From assembly GCF_001043005.1 (NCBI RefSeq), contig NZ_JYKZ01000006.1, positions 238,847-302,846 of the forward strand: a stretch of 64,000 bases of DNA. Direction: 5' to 3'. The notes beneath the pieces are model-generated. The model was not told the DNA's origin. It did not search any database and was given only the letters and a program-made list of their open reading frames with translations. Numbering within the stretch: position 1 is the stretch's first letter; each line of letters starts with the position of its first letter. The position numbers were made by a program, and so were the translations under genes. This DNA is from Pseudomonas psychrophila (GTDB taxonomy: Bacteria > Pseudomonadota > Gammaproteobacteria > Pseudomonadales > Pseudomonadaceae). This document shows positions 36,550 through 45,088 of the stretch, piece by piece.

Positions 36550-37307
36550 CAGGCGGCTTCTCCCAGATAGGCGACACGCACGCGCTCATCGGCGCGAACG
36601 AATTCGGGTGTGCCTTCGACCAAAATCTGGCCGTGGCTCATCACGGTGATACGTTGGCTAATGGACATAACGATGCTCATGTTGTGTTCGATCAACAGCA
36701 CCGTGTGGTCGCGCCCCAGGTCACTGATCAACTGGGTCATGATCGGAATGTCGTCAATGCCCATGCCGGAAGTTGGCTCATCGAGCATCAGCAGCTTGGG
36801 TTTGGAGCAGATCGACATGCCCACCTCCAGCACCCGTTGCTGGCCGTGGGACAACTCACCGGCCAGGGTGTCGGCGCGCTGGGTCAATTGCAGGCGCTCC
36901 AGCACCTGATCGGCCATCTCTAGGTGTTCGCGGCGACTGTCGACACGGCGCCAGAAGTTCAGCGCAGCCAGACCATCCCGGCCTTGGGCTGCCAGGCGCA
37001 GGTTTTCCCGAACACTGAGGTTTTGAAACAGGCTGGTCAGCTGGAACGAGCGGGCCATGCCCAGGCCAACGCGGCCGTGTGACGGTTTTTTGATGATATT
37101 CCTGCCATCAAACATGATTGCCCCGCCTGTGGCCTGACGCTCTCCGGTCAGGCAGTGAAACAGGCTGGTCTTGCCCGCACCGTTGGGGCCAATCACGGTA
37201 TGAATGGTGCCTTTTTCGACGTTGAGGCTCACGCCGTTGACTGCCCGAAAGGCGCCATAGGCCAGCTCCAGATTTTCGGTTTGCAGCAGATACTCAGGCG
37301 CGCTCAT
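36549..37307 (-). CDS. livG: Liv-type ABC transporter ATP-binding protein (LivG-like)
   Basis: This 252-residue ATPase has Walker A GPNGAGKTSLF, the signature LSHGQQRVLEVGMSI and Walker B LLMLDEPTSGMG. The start MSAPEYLLQ overlaps the LivM-like stop by four bases. The glutamine-rich signature and GMG ending are usual for LivG/UrtD proteins. Confidence 0.95.
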   Translation of the reverse strand: MSAPEYLLQTENLELAYGAFRAVNGVSLNVEKGTIHTVIGPNGAGKTSLFHCLTGERQATGGAIMFDGRNIIKKPSHGRVGLGMARSFQLTSLFQNLSVRENLRLAAQGRDGLAALNFWRRVDSRREHLEMADQVLERLQLTQRADTLAGELSHGQQRVLEVGMSICSKPKLLMLDEPTSGMGIDDIPIMTQLISDLGRDHTVLLIEHNMSIVMSISQRITVMSHGQILVEGTPEFVRADERVRVAYLGEAA

Positions 37308-38314
37308 GGCTGCTCCTCCTGCACGGGCAAGCTGGGTTTGCGTCGCCCCTTGATACGCTCGAACAGGCTCGAAAATCCGCCCCACAGGCCGCCGCGCATA
37401 AACACCACCACCAGAATCAAAATGACCCCCAGCAGCATCAGCCAGCGTGGCCACAGATCAGACAGGAATTCGCCCAGCAACACGATGGAACCTGCGCCCA
37501 GCAAGGAGCCGAACAAGGACCCGGTACCGCCGACGATGGTCATGATCAGAATGTTTTCCGACATCGCCAGGTCGATATTGGACAGCGGAACAAAGTGCAG
37601 GAGCATGGCGTACAGCGCCCCTGCAATACCGGTGACTGCCCCCGAGAGCATGAACACCAGAATCTTGAAGTGCCGGGTGTCGTAGCCAATGGCGGCCGCG
37701 CGGGTTTCGTTTTCTCGGATCGCCATCAGCGTACTGCCGAAAGGCGAAGCGATAACGCGGCGTGCACCGATGAAAATCAACAGGAACAACACCGCGACAA
37801 AGCCGTAAAAGTATCGCGCATCACTCAATGACATCAGCACGGTGTCACCGATGCGAATTTCTGGCCGGGGCACATTCAGCAGTCCGTTGTCGCCGCCAGT
37901 CCAGTCACTCAGGGTGTAGGTCAGAAAGTACGCCATCTGACTGAAAGCCAGGGTCAGCATGACGAAGTAGATGCCAGTCCGGCGAATCGCCAGGGCGCCC
38001 ACCAGAAACGCCAGGAAGCCGCCGGCCAGCGCTGCGCCCAGCAAGGCACTGAACAGGCCCAACTGCAAATGGATCATCAACAATGCGGCGCAGTAGGCAC
38101 CGGCGCCAAAGAAGATCCCTTGGCCGAATGACAACAGCCCGGTGTAGCCCAGCAGCAGGTTGCAGGCCAGTGCCGCCATGGCGAAAATCAGGATTTCGGT
38201 GGCCAGGGTTGCGGAAGGCAGCACCAGTGGCAGGCCGACCAGTACCGCCACCACCAACAGCAGCATGGAACGCGACTGGGTTTTGGCAAAGGGCAGGGGG
38301 TTTTTCTCGCTCAT
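37304..38314 (-). CDS. livM: Liv-type ABC transporter permease (LivM-like)
   Basis: This 336-residue inner-membrane permease has about nine hydrophobic segments and the LivM features YTGLLSFGQGIFFGAGAY and IRENETRAAAIGYD. It overlaps the LivG-like gene by four bases and lies 1 bp after the LivH-like gene. The C-terminus is short and basic. Confidence 0.95.
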   Translation of the reverse strand: MSEKNPLPFAKTQSRSMLLLVVAVLVGLPLVLPSATLATEILIFAMAALACNLLLGYTGLLSFGQGIFFGAGAYCAALLMIHLQLGLFSALLGAALAGGFLAFLVGALAIRRTGIYFVMLTLAFSQMAYFLTYTLSDWTGGDNGLLNVPRPEIRIGDTVLMSLSDARYFYGFVAVLFLLIFIGARRVIASPFGSTLMAIRENETRAAAIGYDTRHFKILVFMLSGAVTGIAGALYAMLLHFVPLSNIDLAMSENILIMTIVGGTGSLFGSLLGAGSIVLLGEFLSDLWPRWLMLLGVILILVVVFMRGGLWGGFSSLFERIKGRRKPSLPVQEEQP

Positions 38315-38315
38315 G

Positions 38316-39176
38316 TCAGGCTCTCCCGAACAGGCCGTAAGGACGCAGCAGAATGACCACGGCCATCGCGCCGTAAATCATCAGGCTCGCACCCTGGGGC
38401 CAGATAGTTGTCATCAGGCTTTGCACCACGCCCACCAACAGGCCGCCCACCAACGCACCGCTGAACGAGCCCATGCCGCCGATCACCACCACGACAAATG
38501 CCACCCCGAGAATTTCCGGGCCGACGAAGGGCTGGGCACCGCGCAATGGCGCGAATAGCACGCCGGCCACACCGGCCAGCCCGGCGCCGAGGGCGAACGT
38601 CATGGAAAACAGGCGGAAAATATTGGTGCCCAGTAGCGACACGGTTTCCGTGCTTTCACTGCCGGCGCGCACCAGGGCGCCAAAGCGCGTGCGCTCCAAC
38701 AGCAGCCACAAGCCGAATCCCACCAGGGCTGAAAACACAATCAGGAACAGGCGATAGTAGGGATAGACGAAATCGCCGATCACCAGTACGCCACGCAGCA
38801 GTTGCGGTACGGCGACGCTTTTGCCCACGGGGCCCCAGATCATCACGCTGGCTTCCTGGATGATCAGGGCGATACCCAGGGTCACCAGAATCTGGAACAT
38901 GTGGGGCAAGTGATAAATCCGCTGGATCAGCAATCGCTCAATCACCCAGGCCAGGGCGGCGACCAGTAAGGGGGCAAGCAGCAAAGACAGCCAAAAATTG
39001 CCGGTCAGGCTGACCGCGGTGTAGCAGATGTAAGCGCCCAGCAGGAAAAACGCACCGTGGGCGAAATTGACGAAGTTCAGCAGGCCGAAAATGATCGTCA
39101 GTCCGACGGCAATCAGAAAGTAGATCATCCCTAGGCCCAGGCCATTGAGAATTTGAAACAGGTAAAGTTCGAGCAT
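38316..39176 (-). CDS. livH: Liv-type ABC transporter permease (LivH-like)
   Basis: This 286-residue permease has the LivH hallmarks NGLGLGMIYFLIAVGLTII and FVNFAHGAFFLLGAY, with about eight membrane segments. It follows the binding-protein gene with a 69-bp gap and precedes the second permease with a 1-bp gap. Confidence 0.95.
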   Translation of the reverse strand: MLELYLFQILNGLGLGMIYFLIAVGLTIIFGLLNFVNFAHGAFFLLGAYICYTAVSLTGNFWLSLLLAPLLVAALAWVIERLLIQRIYHLPHMFQILVTLGIALIIQEASVMIWGPVGKSVAVPQLLRGVLVIGDFVYPYYRLFLIVFSALVGFGLWLLLERTRFGALVRAGSESTETVSLLGTNIFRLFSMTFALGAGLAGVAGVLFAPLRGAQPFVGPEILGVAFVVVVIGGMGSFSGALVGGLLVGVVQSLMTTIWPQGASLMIYGAMAVVILLRPYGLFGRA

Positions 39177-39245
39177 GCAGATACCCTCTGCAGGCGATCA
39201 CGGGTGATCGGCTGCCAGTAGCAAAAGCTGAAGAAGTGCCGGGAT

Positions 39246-40448
39246 TCAGCCCAGAACGCAGCCGGTGTCTTGTACCGGGGCAAATGACTGACCGGAGCTG
39301 ACCACTTGAGCCAGATCGTCCTTGTCACTCATTTCGTCAGCCGGTTTTCCGATCAGCAGGTAGTAATCCTTGATCACCTGGTGGTCACCGGCGCGGATCG
39401 ACTCGGTACCGGTCGGGCCCTCATAGCTCAAGCCCTGCATGGCTTTGGCCACCGTGGGGCCATCGAAACTGCCGGTGGCAGCGATGGTGTCGAGCATGAC
39501 CTTGGTACTGATGTAGTCAGCGGCCAGGGGGTAGGTGGGGTTGATCCCGTACCTGGCCTTGGTGATCTTGACCAGTTCGCGATTGAGCGGTGTATCCACC
39601 TGATGCCAGTACTGGGCACCGAGGTACACTCCTTCAAGTATGTCGCTGCCCAGCTCCTGGAATTGATCCAGACCCGCCGACCACACCAGCAGGACCTTCA
39701 TCCGCTCCTTGATCCCGAAGTTCACCGCCTGGCGCAGGGTGTTGGACGATTGGCTGCCGAAGTTGAGCAGCACCAGTACATCGGGCTTTGCCGCGATGGC
39801 ATTGGTCAGGTAGCCAGAAAACTCCTGCTCCTGCAGGGAGTGATAGCTGTTGCCGACATGTTCCAGGCCATGCTCCTTTAGCACCTCTTTGGTGCCATCG
39901 AGCAGCGCTTCGCCGAATACATACTGCGGGGTGATGGTGTACCAGCGCTTGGCTTCGGGCAAACGCTTGATCAGCGGCACCAGGGTTTCGCGTACCGCAC
40001 CGTAGGTTGGCACCGACCAGCGAAACGTGGCTTTGTTGCAATCCTTGCCGGTCACTTCGTCGGCACCCACGGGCGTCATGAAGACACCGCCTGCCTTGTC
40101 CACTTCCTTGGCGACTGCCAGTGCTGAAGACGAGAGTGTGCAGCCCTGAAAGAAGCGCGCGCCATCCTGTGCAATGGCTTCCTGCACCTTGCGTACCGCT
40201 TTGCCGGCGTTGCCCTCGGTGTCGATCACCTTGTAATTCAGGGGCCTGCCCAGCAACTGCGGATACTGCTCCACTGCCAGGCGCGAGCCCATGTCGGCGA
40301 ACTTGCCGTAACTGGCAAAGGCGCCGGACATGGACTTGAGGCCGTAGAAAGTAAAGGGCTCGGAGGCGAAGGCATGGCGTATGCCCAGCGGAAGGCTCAG
40401 GGCACTGGCAGCGGCCAGGCTTGCTTTCAACAAAGTGCGACGTTGCAT
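39246..40448 (-). CDS. Liv-type ABC transporter substrate-binding protein, Tat signal
   Basis: This 400-residue periplasmic binding protein is of the type I (LivK/UrtA-like) fold. The N-terminus MQRRTLLKASLAAASALS has a twin-arginine signal followed by a cleavage region near FASEP. The mature part carries GAFASYGKFADMGSRLAVEQ and DTEGNAGKAVRKVQEAIAQD. It heads the transporter operon, downstream of the GntR gene. The neighbouring hydrolases suggest an amide, ureido or amino-acid-like ligand. Confidence 0.93.
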   Translation of the reverse strand: MQRRTLLKASLAAASALSLPLGIRHAFASEPFTFYGLKSMSGAFASYGKFADMGSRLAVEQYPQLLGRPLNYKVIDTEGNAGKAVRKVQEAIAQDGARFFQGCTLSSSALAVAKEVDKAGGVFMTPVGADEVTGKDCNKATFRWSVPTYGAVRETLVPLIKRLPEAKRWYTITPQYVFGEALLDGTKEVLKEHGLEHVGNSYHSLQEQEFSGYLTNAIAAKPDVLVLLNFGSQSSNTLRQAVNFGIKERMKVLLVWSAGLDQFQELGSDILEGVYLGAQYWHQVDTPLNRELVKITKARYGINPTYPLAADYISTKVMLDTIAATGSFDGPTVAKAMQGLSYEGPTGTESIRAGDHQVIKDYYLLIGKPADEMSDKDDLAQVVSSGQSFAPVQDTGCVLG

Positions 40449-40539
40449 GGGGAAACTCCCTGGTTTGATTAGTTATTGGCAGGAGTAGCAATGGCAAACG
40501 GCGGAACATGGCCTGTGGGCAGGCCTTTTATTGGCACAG

Positions 40540-41310
40540 TTAGTGGTTGTGATCGAATTCCAGGAGGAAATGCGGGCTGACCTGGCCCTCGAGGGCGGTC
40601 ATATGGTGTTCGGCGTCACACATGTGTTCGTGCATCAGGTTGCGCACAGAGGCTTCATCCTCGGCCTGCAAGGCAATCAACAGTTGCTTGTGATAATCCA
40701 GGTTGGCGGCGTCGAACTGTTTGCGCTTGGGTTTGTAGGCTTTCTTCAGCACCACCAGATCGCGCAGCAGGTCATTGAGAAACTGCGCCATAAAACTCAG
40801 GAGCGGGTTAGGGCAGGCCCGTGCCAGCAGGTTATGAAACTCCAGTTCCGCCAGACGCTGTTCGCGCTGTCCGGCTTCGCTGTCTTCGGGAGCGCTGCAA
40901 AAATCCACGTTGGCCTGCAGGGCCAGATAGTCTTCGGCACTCAATCTGCCAATCACCGATACCGCGAGTTCGACTTCGATCACCTTGCGCAACTGATAGA
41001 CCTGCTCGCCGTCCAGATGCTGAAAGTGCAAGTAGTTACGCAGTGCGCGACTGGCGGGCTCGGTCCCGGCCTGGTTCAGATAGGCGCCACCGCTGGGGCC
41101 AGTGCGGGTGTTGACCAGGCCTTCGACTTCCAGCGCCTTGAGTGCTTCGCGGGCAGAACCCTTGGAGCACTGAAAGCTCTCCATCAGCTCCCGTTCGGTG
41201 GGCAACCGGTCACCGGGCTTGAGTGCATCGGTGACAATCGAGCGTTTGACCGACTCGACAATCACATCGGAGAGCTTCTGGCGTTTACGGTGCAGGGGGC
41301 GACTGAGCAT
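40540..41310 (-). CDS. GntR/FadR-family transcriptional regulator (FCD domain)
   Basis: This 256-residue regulator has an N-terminal GntR winged helix (about 12-78, with PGDRLPTERELMESF and CSKGSAREALKALE) and a C-terminal FCD ligand-binding domain. The FCD domain includes VIEVELAVSVIGR and the metal or ligand histidines FHNLLARAC, LDYHKQLL and MHEHM. It is transcribed in the same direction as the downstream ABC operon and is the first gene of the run. A palindromic site lies 16 bp upstream of its start, so autoregulation and control of the operon are likely. Confidence 0.94.
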   Translation of the reverse strand: MLSRPLHRKRQKLSDVIVESVKRSIVTDALKPGDRLPTERELMESFQCSKGSAREALKALEVEGLVNTRTGPSGGAYLNQAGTEPASRALRNYLHFQHLDGEQVYQLRKVIEVELAVSVIGRLSAEDYLALQANVDFCSAPEDSEAGQREQRLAELEFHNLLARACPNPLLSFMAQFLNDLLRDLVVLKKAYKPKRKQFDAANLDYHKQLLIALQAEDEASVRNLMHEHMCDAEHHMTALEGQVSPHFLLEFDHNH

Positions 41311-41325
41311 ATGTTCTATTTATCG

Positions 41326-41343
41326 TATTAATGCGGATTAATA
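41326..41343. promoter_or_regulatory. Palindromic operator candidate upstream of the GntR gene
   Basis: TATTAAT-GCGG-ATTAATA is a perfect 7-4-7 inverted repeat, with the nearer edge 16 bp from the regulator start. The placement would overlap the promoter or leader, as expected for an autoregulated GntR-type repressor. Confidence 0.5.
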
Positions 41344-41459
41344 GTAATAAATAGCGCCGAGCCCGATGAGTCAACAACAGGCCCGGGGCGGTGTCGCTTT
41401 CAGTGGAAAAGGGTCGGTAACGGATAAGAAACGGCAGGGCGGGGTACTGCGGTGATGCT

Positions 41460-41483
41460 ATCGCGAGCAAGCCCGTTCCCACA
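41460..41483 (-). repeat. Single REP arm
   Basis: A single REP arm (core GCGAGCAAGCCCGTTCCCAC) lies between the GntR gene and the acetyltransferase gene. Confidence 0.75.
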
Positions 41484-41499
41484 TCCTTCGCTCGACAGC

Positions 41500-42357
41500 T
41501 CAACCAATGGCCTGTGAAACCAGTGCGAACTGGCGTACGAGCGGGTTGGGTTGCGGGGGCGACCCCAGAGCCATCTGGGTTACGCGGTCCACCGGTTCAA
41601 GGCCGGCCAGTGTCAGCCACTCACACAGTCCGCTGTCCATCGGGACATCGATGCGCACAAACTGATTGGGGATTTGGGCGAGCAGGGTGGTGATCAGGTG
41701 TCTGGCCTGCCGGGTATTTTGTGCAATGACAGGACCAATGCAGTGTCCGCGCCCGGCCCGGCGCAATAAAGCAAACGCCTGTAGCTGGCCATCTGTCTCG
41801 ATGCCTGCCGTGTGTTCGATCGTATCGTGCAACTGTGCGAAGAGGGCGCTTCGGTCCAGCCCGCTGCCCGCGTTGGCCAATGCCAGTTGCCGGACCTGAT
41901 CCTGTTCGCAGAGGGCCCGCAGATGCTCATCTTCGGCCAGGGGTTCGAGTGCGACGGCCCGGGCCAGGCCCTGGCGCTGTTCAATGGTGCCGAATTCGAC
42001 AAAGCCCTGACTCAGATACAGCGGTGCACCAGCAACGGAGGCATTTAGGATGGGAGTGCCCGGTTGGCAAGCATCAAGTGCCAGCTCCATCAGCAGGCGG
42101 CCGATGCCCTGGCCCTGGAAGTCGGGATTGACCACCACCAGGCCGATGGTTGCAAAGTTGCCTTGGGGGCAGGCGAATGCCGTGCCGATCAAACGGTCAT
42201 CGACAGTCGCTACAAATCCTTTGAAGACCCGATGCAGCAGGCCCCAGTCTTCGAGGCGGTGGGGCCAGTCGAGTTGCGAGGACAGCCCGTGGGCTGCGGG
42301 TAAATCGGCCTGGGTCATGGGGCGATAAATACAGGCACTCGTGTGCAACGCGGACAT
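41500..42357 (-). CDS. GNAT-family acetyltransferase with C-terminal second domain
   Basis: This 285-residue protein has an N-terminal GNAT domain (about 1-140) with IGLVVVNPDFQGQGIGRLLM as the acetyl-CoA loop. Its C-terminal domain resembles that of YitH-type acetyltransferases (GRGHCIGPVIAQNTRQARHL and FVRIDVP). AGGAG precedes the ATG. It is longer than a single-domain GNAT. It is not obviously part of the ABC operon. Confidence 0.88.
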   Translation of the reverse strand: MSALHTSACIYRPMTQADLPAAHGLSSQLDWPHRLEDWGLLHRVFKGFVATVDDRLIGTAFACPQGNFATIGLVVVNPDFQGQGIGRLLMELALDACQPGTPILNASVAGAPLYLSQGFVEFGTIEQRQGLARAVALEPLAEDEHLRALCEQDQVRQLALANAGSGLDRSALFAQLHDTIEHTAGIETDGQLQAFALLRRAGRGHCIGPVIAQNTRQARHLITTLLAQIPNQFVRIDVPMDSGLCEWLTLAGLEPVDRVTQMALGSPPQPNPLVRQFALVSQAIG

Positions 42358-42410
42358 GGTGAATCTCCTTGAACATGTACGCACTATGTACCGGTATTGC
42401 TCCCGGGCTT

Positions 42411-43130
42411 TCAACCCCCTGGCATGACCTCATGCTTGGCCGACACAATACTTGCCACCTGCCGTGACTGGCAGTTGAGGTAAGCCGAGGATTGCAGCCA
42501 GCGCTTGTCGGGGTACCAGGCGAACATGAACTGGCCATTCTTGAGTTTGTCCACCACCTGGCGCGCCACTTGCGGGCGTACTGCCGGGCAGCCAAGGCTG
42601 CGACCGATTCGGCCCTGGGTTTTGCTCCACAGCGGATTAACGTAATCGGCAGGGTGAATCACGATTGCACGTTCGCGAGCTTGATCATTGATGCCCGGCT
42701 CCAGGCCGTCCATGCGCAACGAGTAGCCGTGGCTGCCCACATAGCTTTCCTGGGTACTGAACAGCCCCAGGCTTGACTGATTGCTGCCTTCGGTATTGGA
42801 GAAACTGGTGGCGAAGTTTTCACCGGATTTTTTGCCGTGGGCCACCAGATCTCGCAGAACCAACGTCTTGCGATTCAGGTCAAAGATCCAGAGACGACGC
42901 GCAGTCGAAGGTTGCGAGTAATCGATTACGGCCAGATGCTGGGCCTGCTTTGCGCCATTGTTGACCGCGCATTGCATGGCGCTCAGGGCGCTTTTAAGGG
43001 CCTGTGGGTTCAGCTCGGGGGCGGCATGGCTGAGTTTGCTGAGTAATAGAGGGTTGGCTGCGTAGGCAGTGCTGCAGGTTGCACTCAGTGCAAGGACTGC
43101 CAAACAAAAGCGACGTAAAAAGTTAAGCAT
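42411..43130 (-). CDS. Murein L,D-transpeptidase catalytic-domain family protein (YkuD_2)
   Basis: This 239-residue exported protein has a signal peptide ending near AYA and then a YkuD_2 (PF13645) domain. The signature is GRSLGCPAVRP with the catalytic cysteine, plus IVIHPADY with the histidine. Such enzymes are expected to cross-link or modify peptidoglycan in the periplasm. It is divergent from a YcbB-like L,D-transpeptidase gene with a 144-bp gap, so both may share regulation. Confidence 0.9.
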   Translation of the reverse strand: MLNFLRRFCLAVLALSATCSTAYAANPLLLSKLSHAAPELNPQALKSALSAMQCAVNNGAKQAQHLAVIDYSQPSTARRLWIFDLNRKTLVLRDLVAHGKKSGENFATSFSNTEGSNQSSLGLFSTQESYVGSHGYSLRMDGLEPGINDQARERAIVIHPADYVNPLWSKTQGRIGRSLGCPAVRPQVARQVVDKLKNGQFMFAWYPDKRWLQSSAYLNCQSRQVASIVSAKHEVMPGG

Positions 43131-43274
43131 AAATAGCGTGTTCTCGATGATGTCAGGCCAGCAATCCTGCGCCGATAACTTGGCGATCCTGCGTTAGCTG
43201 CTAGCCTGTGGGTTTACCGTGACTGCAGATTCAGTTGATGTACCAAGTGACGGCCCTTAATTGGAGTTAAGCAG

Positions 43275-44834
43275 TTGTTCAAAAAACGCGCATTTTACTT
43301 GAGCATTGCCTTGCTGACTGCGCCATTGGTCGCTGTAGGCGATCCCCTACCTGTGAGTTCACTGAATCCGGTGCAGCAGGCGCTCAGTCAACTGCCTCAG
43401 GACTGCCCGGGGCTGGCGGCGCGAGTCAGCGAGTCTTCTAAACAACTGCTGCAGGGTTTTTATCTGGGGCATAACGATCAGTTGGTCTGGACCGACAATC
43501 AGCGCCTGAGCGCCTTGCAAGCAGCACTGGCTCAGTTGGCCGATGACGGTCTGAACCCAGGGGACTACACACTGCCCTCGACTCGGGATCTGTGCGCCGA
43601 TATCGAGACCAGCCAGCAGTACCTTCAAGCATTGCAGGACCTGCACTATGGTCGCCTGCCACAGGCAAAGTTTGAGCCGGTATGGCATGCCAGCGAAGTG
43701 CCCCAGGACCGTCAGGCCCGGATTCTGGCCCTGGCAGGACCGGGCCTGAATGATATTCCGCGGGCCTTTGACCAGGCGCGGCCGCAAGGGGAGATGTATC
43801 AAAACCTGCGCCGGGTCTATGCCCGCCAGCGTCTGCAACCGTTGCCACAATGGCAGCCGCTTGCGAGCGGTCCTTTGTTGCGACCCGGCATGCAGGATGC
43901 ACGGGTGCCCGAACTCGCAAAGCGGCTGTTCAGTGAAGGCTACCTGAATCATTTACCGGCCTCTGTCGATCACACTTACACCAATGAGTTGGCTGCAGCC
44001 GTGAAGAGCTTTCAGCTCGATCACTCGTTGCAGGCCGATGGTGTGATCGGTGCGGGCACCTTGAAAGAGCTGAATATCAGCCCTCAGGAGCGGCTCGAAC
44101 AACTGCGCATCAACCTTGAGCGTTTTCGTTGGATCGCCCAGGATTTTGAGCCCGACAGCTTGCTGGTCAACGTGCCCGCTGCGCAATTGACCGTGTACCA
44201 GAGTGGCGTGCCCGTGTGGCAGACCCGCACTCAAGTGGGGCGTGCCGAACGCCAGACACCGTTGCTCAAGTCCCGGGTCAATCGCCTGACCTTGAACCCG
44301 ACCTGGACCATCCCGCCGACCATTTTTCGTGAAGACAAACTGCCGCAGATCCGCCGCGATCCGTCTTTCCTCAGCCGCCAGGATCTGCAGATCGTGGACA
44401 GCAACGGCCAGCCGTTGGCGGCCCAGGATATTGACTGGGACCGCCCGGGCAATATCCTTCTGCGCCAGGGCGCCGGGCCGAGAAACCCTCTGGGGCGAAT
44501 TGCAATCCGGTTTCCCAATCCGTTCTCGGTCTACTTGCACGACACCCCCAGCCAGGCGTTGTTCAGCAAGGGACCACGGGCTTTCAGTTCGGGCTGTGTA
44601 CGGGTCGAGTCGGTCTTCCAGCTGCGTGACCTGCTGGTGACCCCGGCCGAAAAGACCCGCACCGAAGAACTCTTGAGCACGGGGTTGACCCATGAATTCA
44701 GGCTGTCCCGACCGGTGCCGATCCTGATGACTTACTGGACGGCCCAGGCGAGCAAAGATGGAAAAGTGACCTATGCGCCGGACATCTACAACCATGACCC
44801 GGCTTTGATTTCGGCGTTGGCCGGCAAGAAATAA
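43275..44834 (+). CDS. YcbB/LdtD-like L,D-transpeptidase
   Basis: This 519-residue periplasmic enzyme has a signal peptide ending near VAVG, an N-terminal scaffold and a peptidoglycan-binding domain (about 195-275, with DHSLQADGVIGAGTLKEL). The YkuD catalytic domain is at about 295-465, ending in HDTPSQALFSKGPRAFSSGC, where the final C is the nucleophile. This order matches E. coli LdtD (YcbB), which makes 3-3 cross-links. It starts with TTG, with GGAG 8 bases upstream. It is divergent from another L,D-transpeptidase-like gene. Confidence 0.93.
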   Translation: MFKKRAFYLSIALLTAPLVAVGDPLPVSSLNPVQQALSQLPQDCPGLAARVSESSKQLLQGFYLGHNDQLVWTDNQRLSALQAALAQLADDGLNPGDYTLPSTRDLCADIETSQQYLQALQDLHYGRLPQAKFEPVWHASEVPQDRQARILALAGPGLNDIPRAFDQARPQGEMYQNLRRVYARQRLQPLPQWQPLASGPLLRPGMQDARVPELAKRLFSEGYLNHLPASVDHTYTNELAAAVKSFQLDHSLQADGVIGAGTLKELNISPQERLEQLRINLERFRWIAQDFEPDSLLVNVPAAQLTVYQSGVPVWQTRTQVGRAERQTPLLKSRVNRLTLNPTWTIPPTIFREDKLPQIRRDPSFLSRQDLQIVDSNGQPLAAQDIDWDRPGNILLRQGAGPRNPLGRIAIRFPNPFSVYLHDTPSQALFSKGPRAFSSGCVRVESVFQLRDLLVTPAEKTRTEELLSTGLTHEFRLSRPVPILMTYWTAQASKDGKVTYAPDIYNHDPALISALAGKK

Positions 44835-44840
44835 GAGGCC

Positions 44841-45032
44841 TGTAGTCGCTGACGAGCCGTGCGAGGCTGCGAAGCAGTCGTAAGGTCGGCTTCCACGGTT
44901 AATCAGGCAAACCGCGTGTACCGGTTTTGCGACCGCTGCGCGATCGAACGTAGCCTCGTTCTACTCGTCAACTGCTACGGAGCGGGATGGGTGGCGAAAA
45001 CCGTAGCCGTTGACGAGCAGAACGAGGCTGCG
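44841..45032. repeat. Second palindromic repeat family (three arms)
   Basis: Related arms occur at 44841-44871, 44949-44980 (inverted) and 45001-45032. Each contains a variant of CCGTTGACGAGCAGAACGAGG and differs from the GTGGGAGCGAG-type REPs of the window. A fourth arm is near 63850. They fill most of the gap before the nitronate monooxygenase gene. Confidence 0.75.
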
Positions 45033-45088
45033 CCTTCGTAAGCCAGCCGCTAGTATTGGCATCCCGATCATTACCCGTGAGCGCCCTC

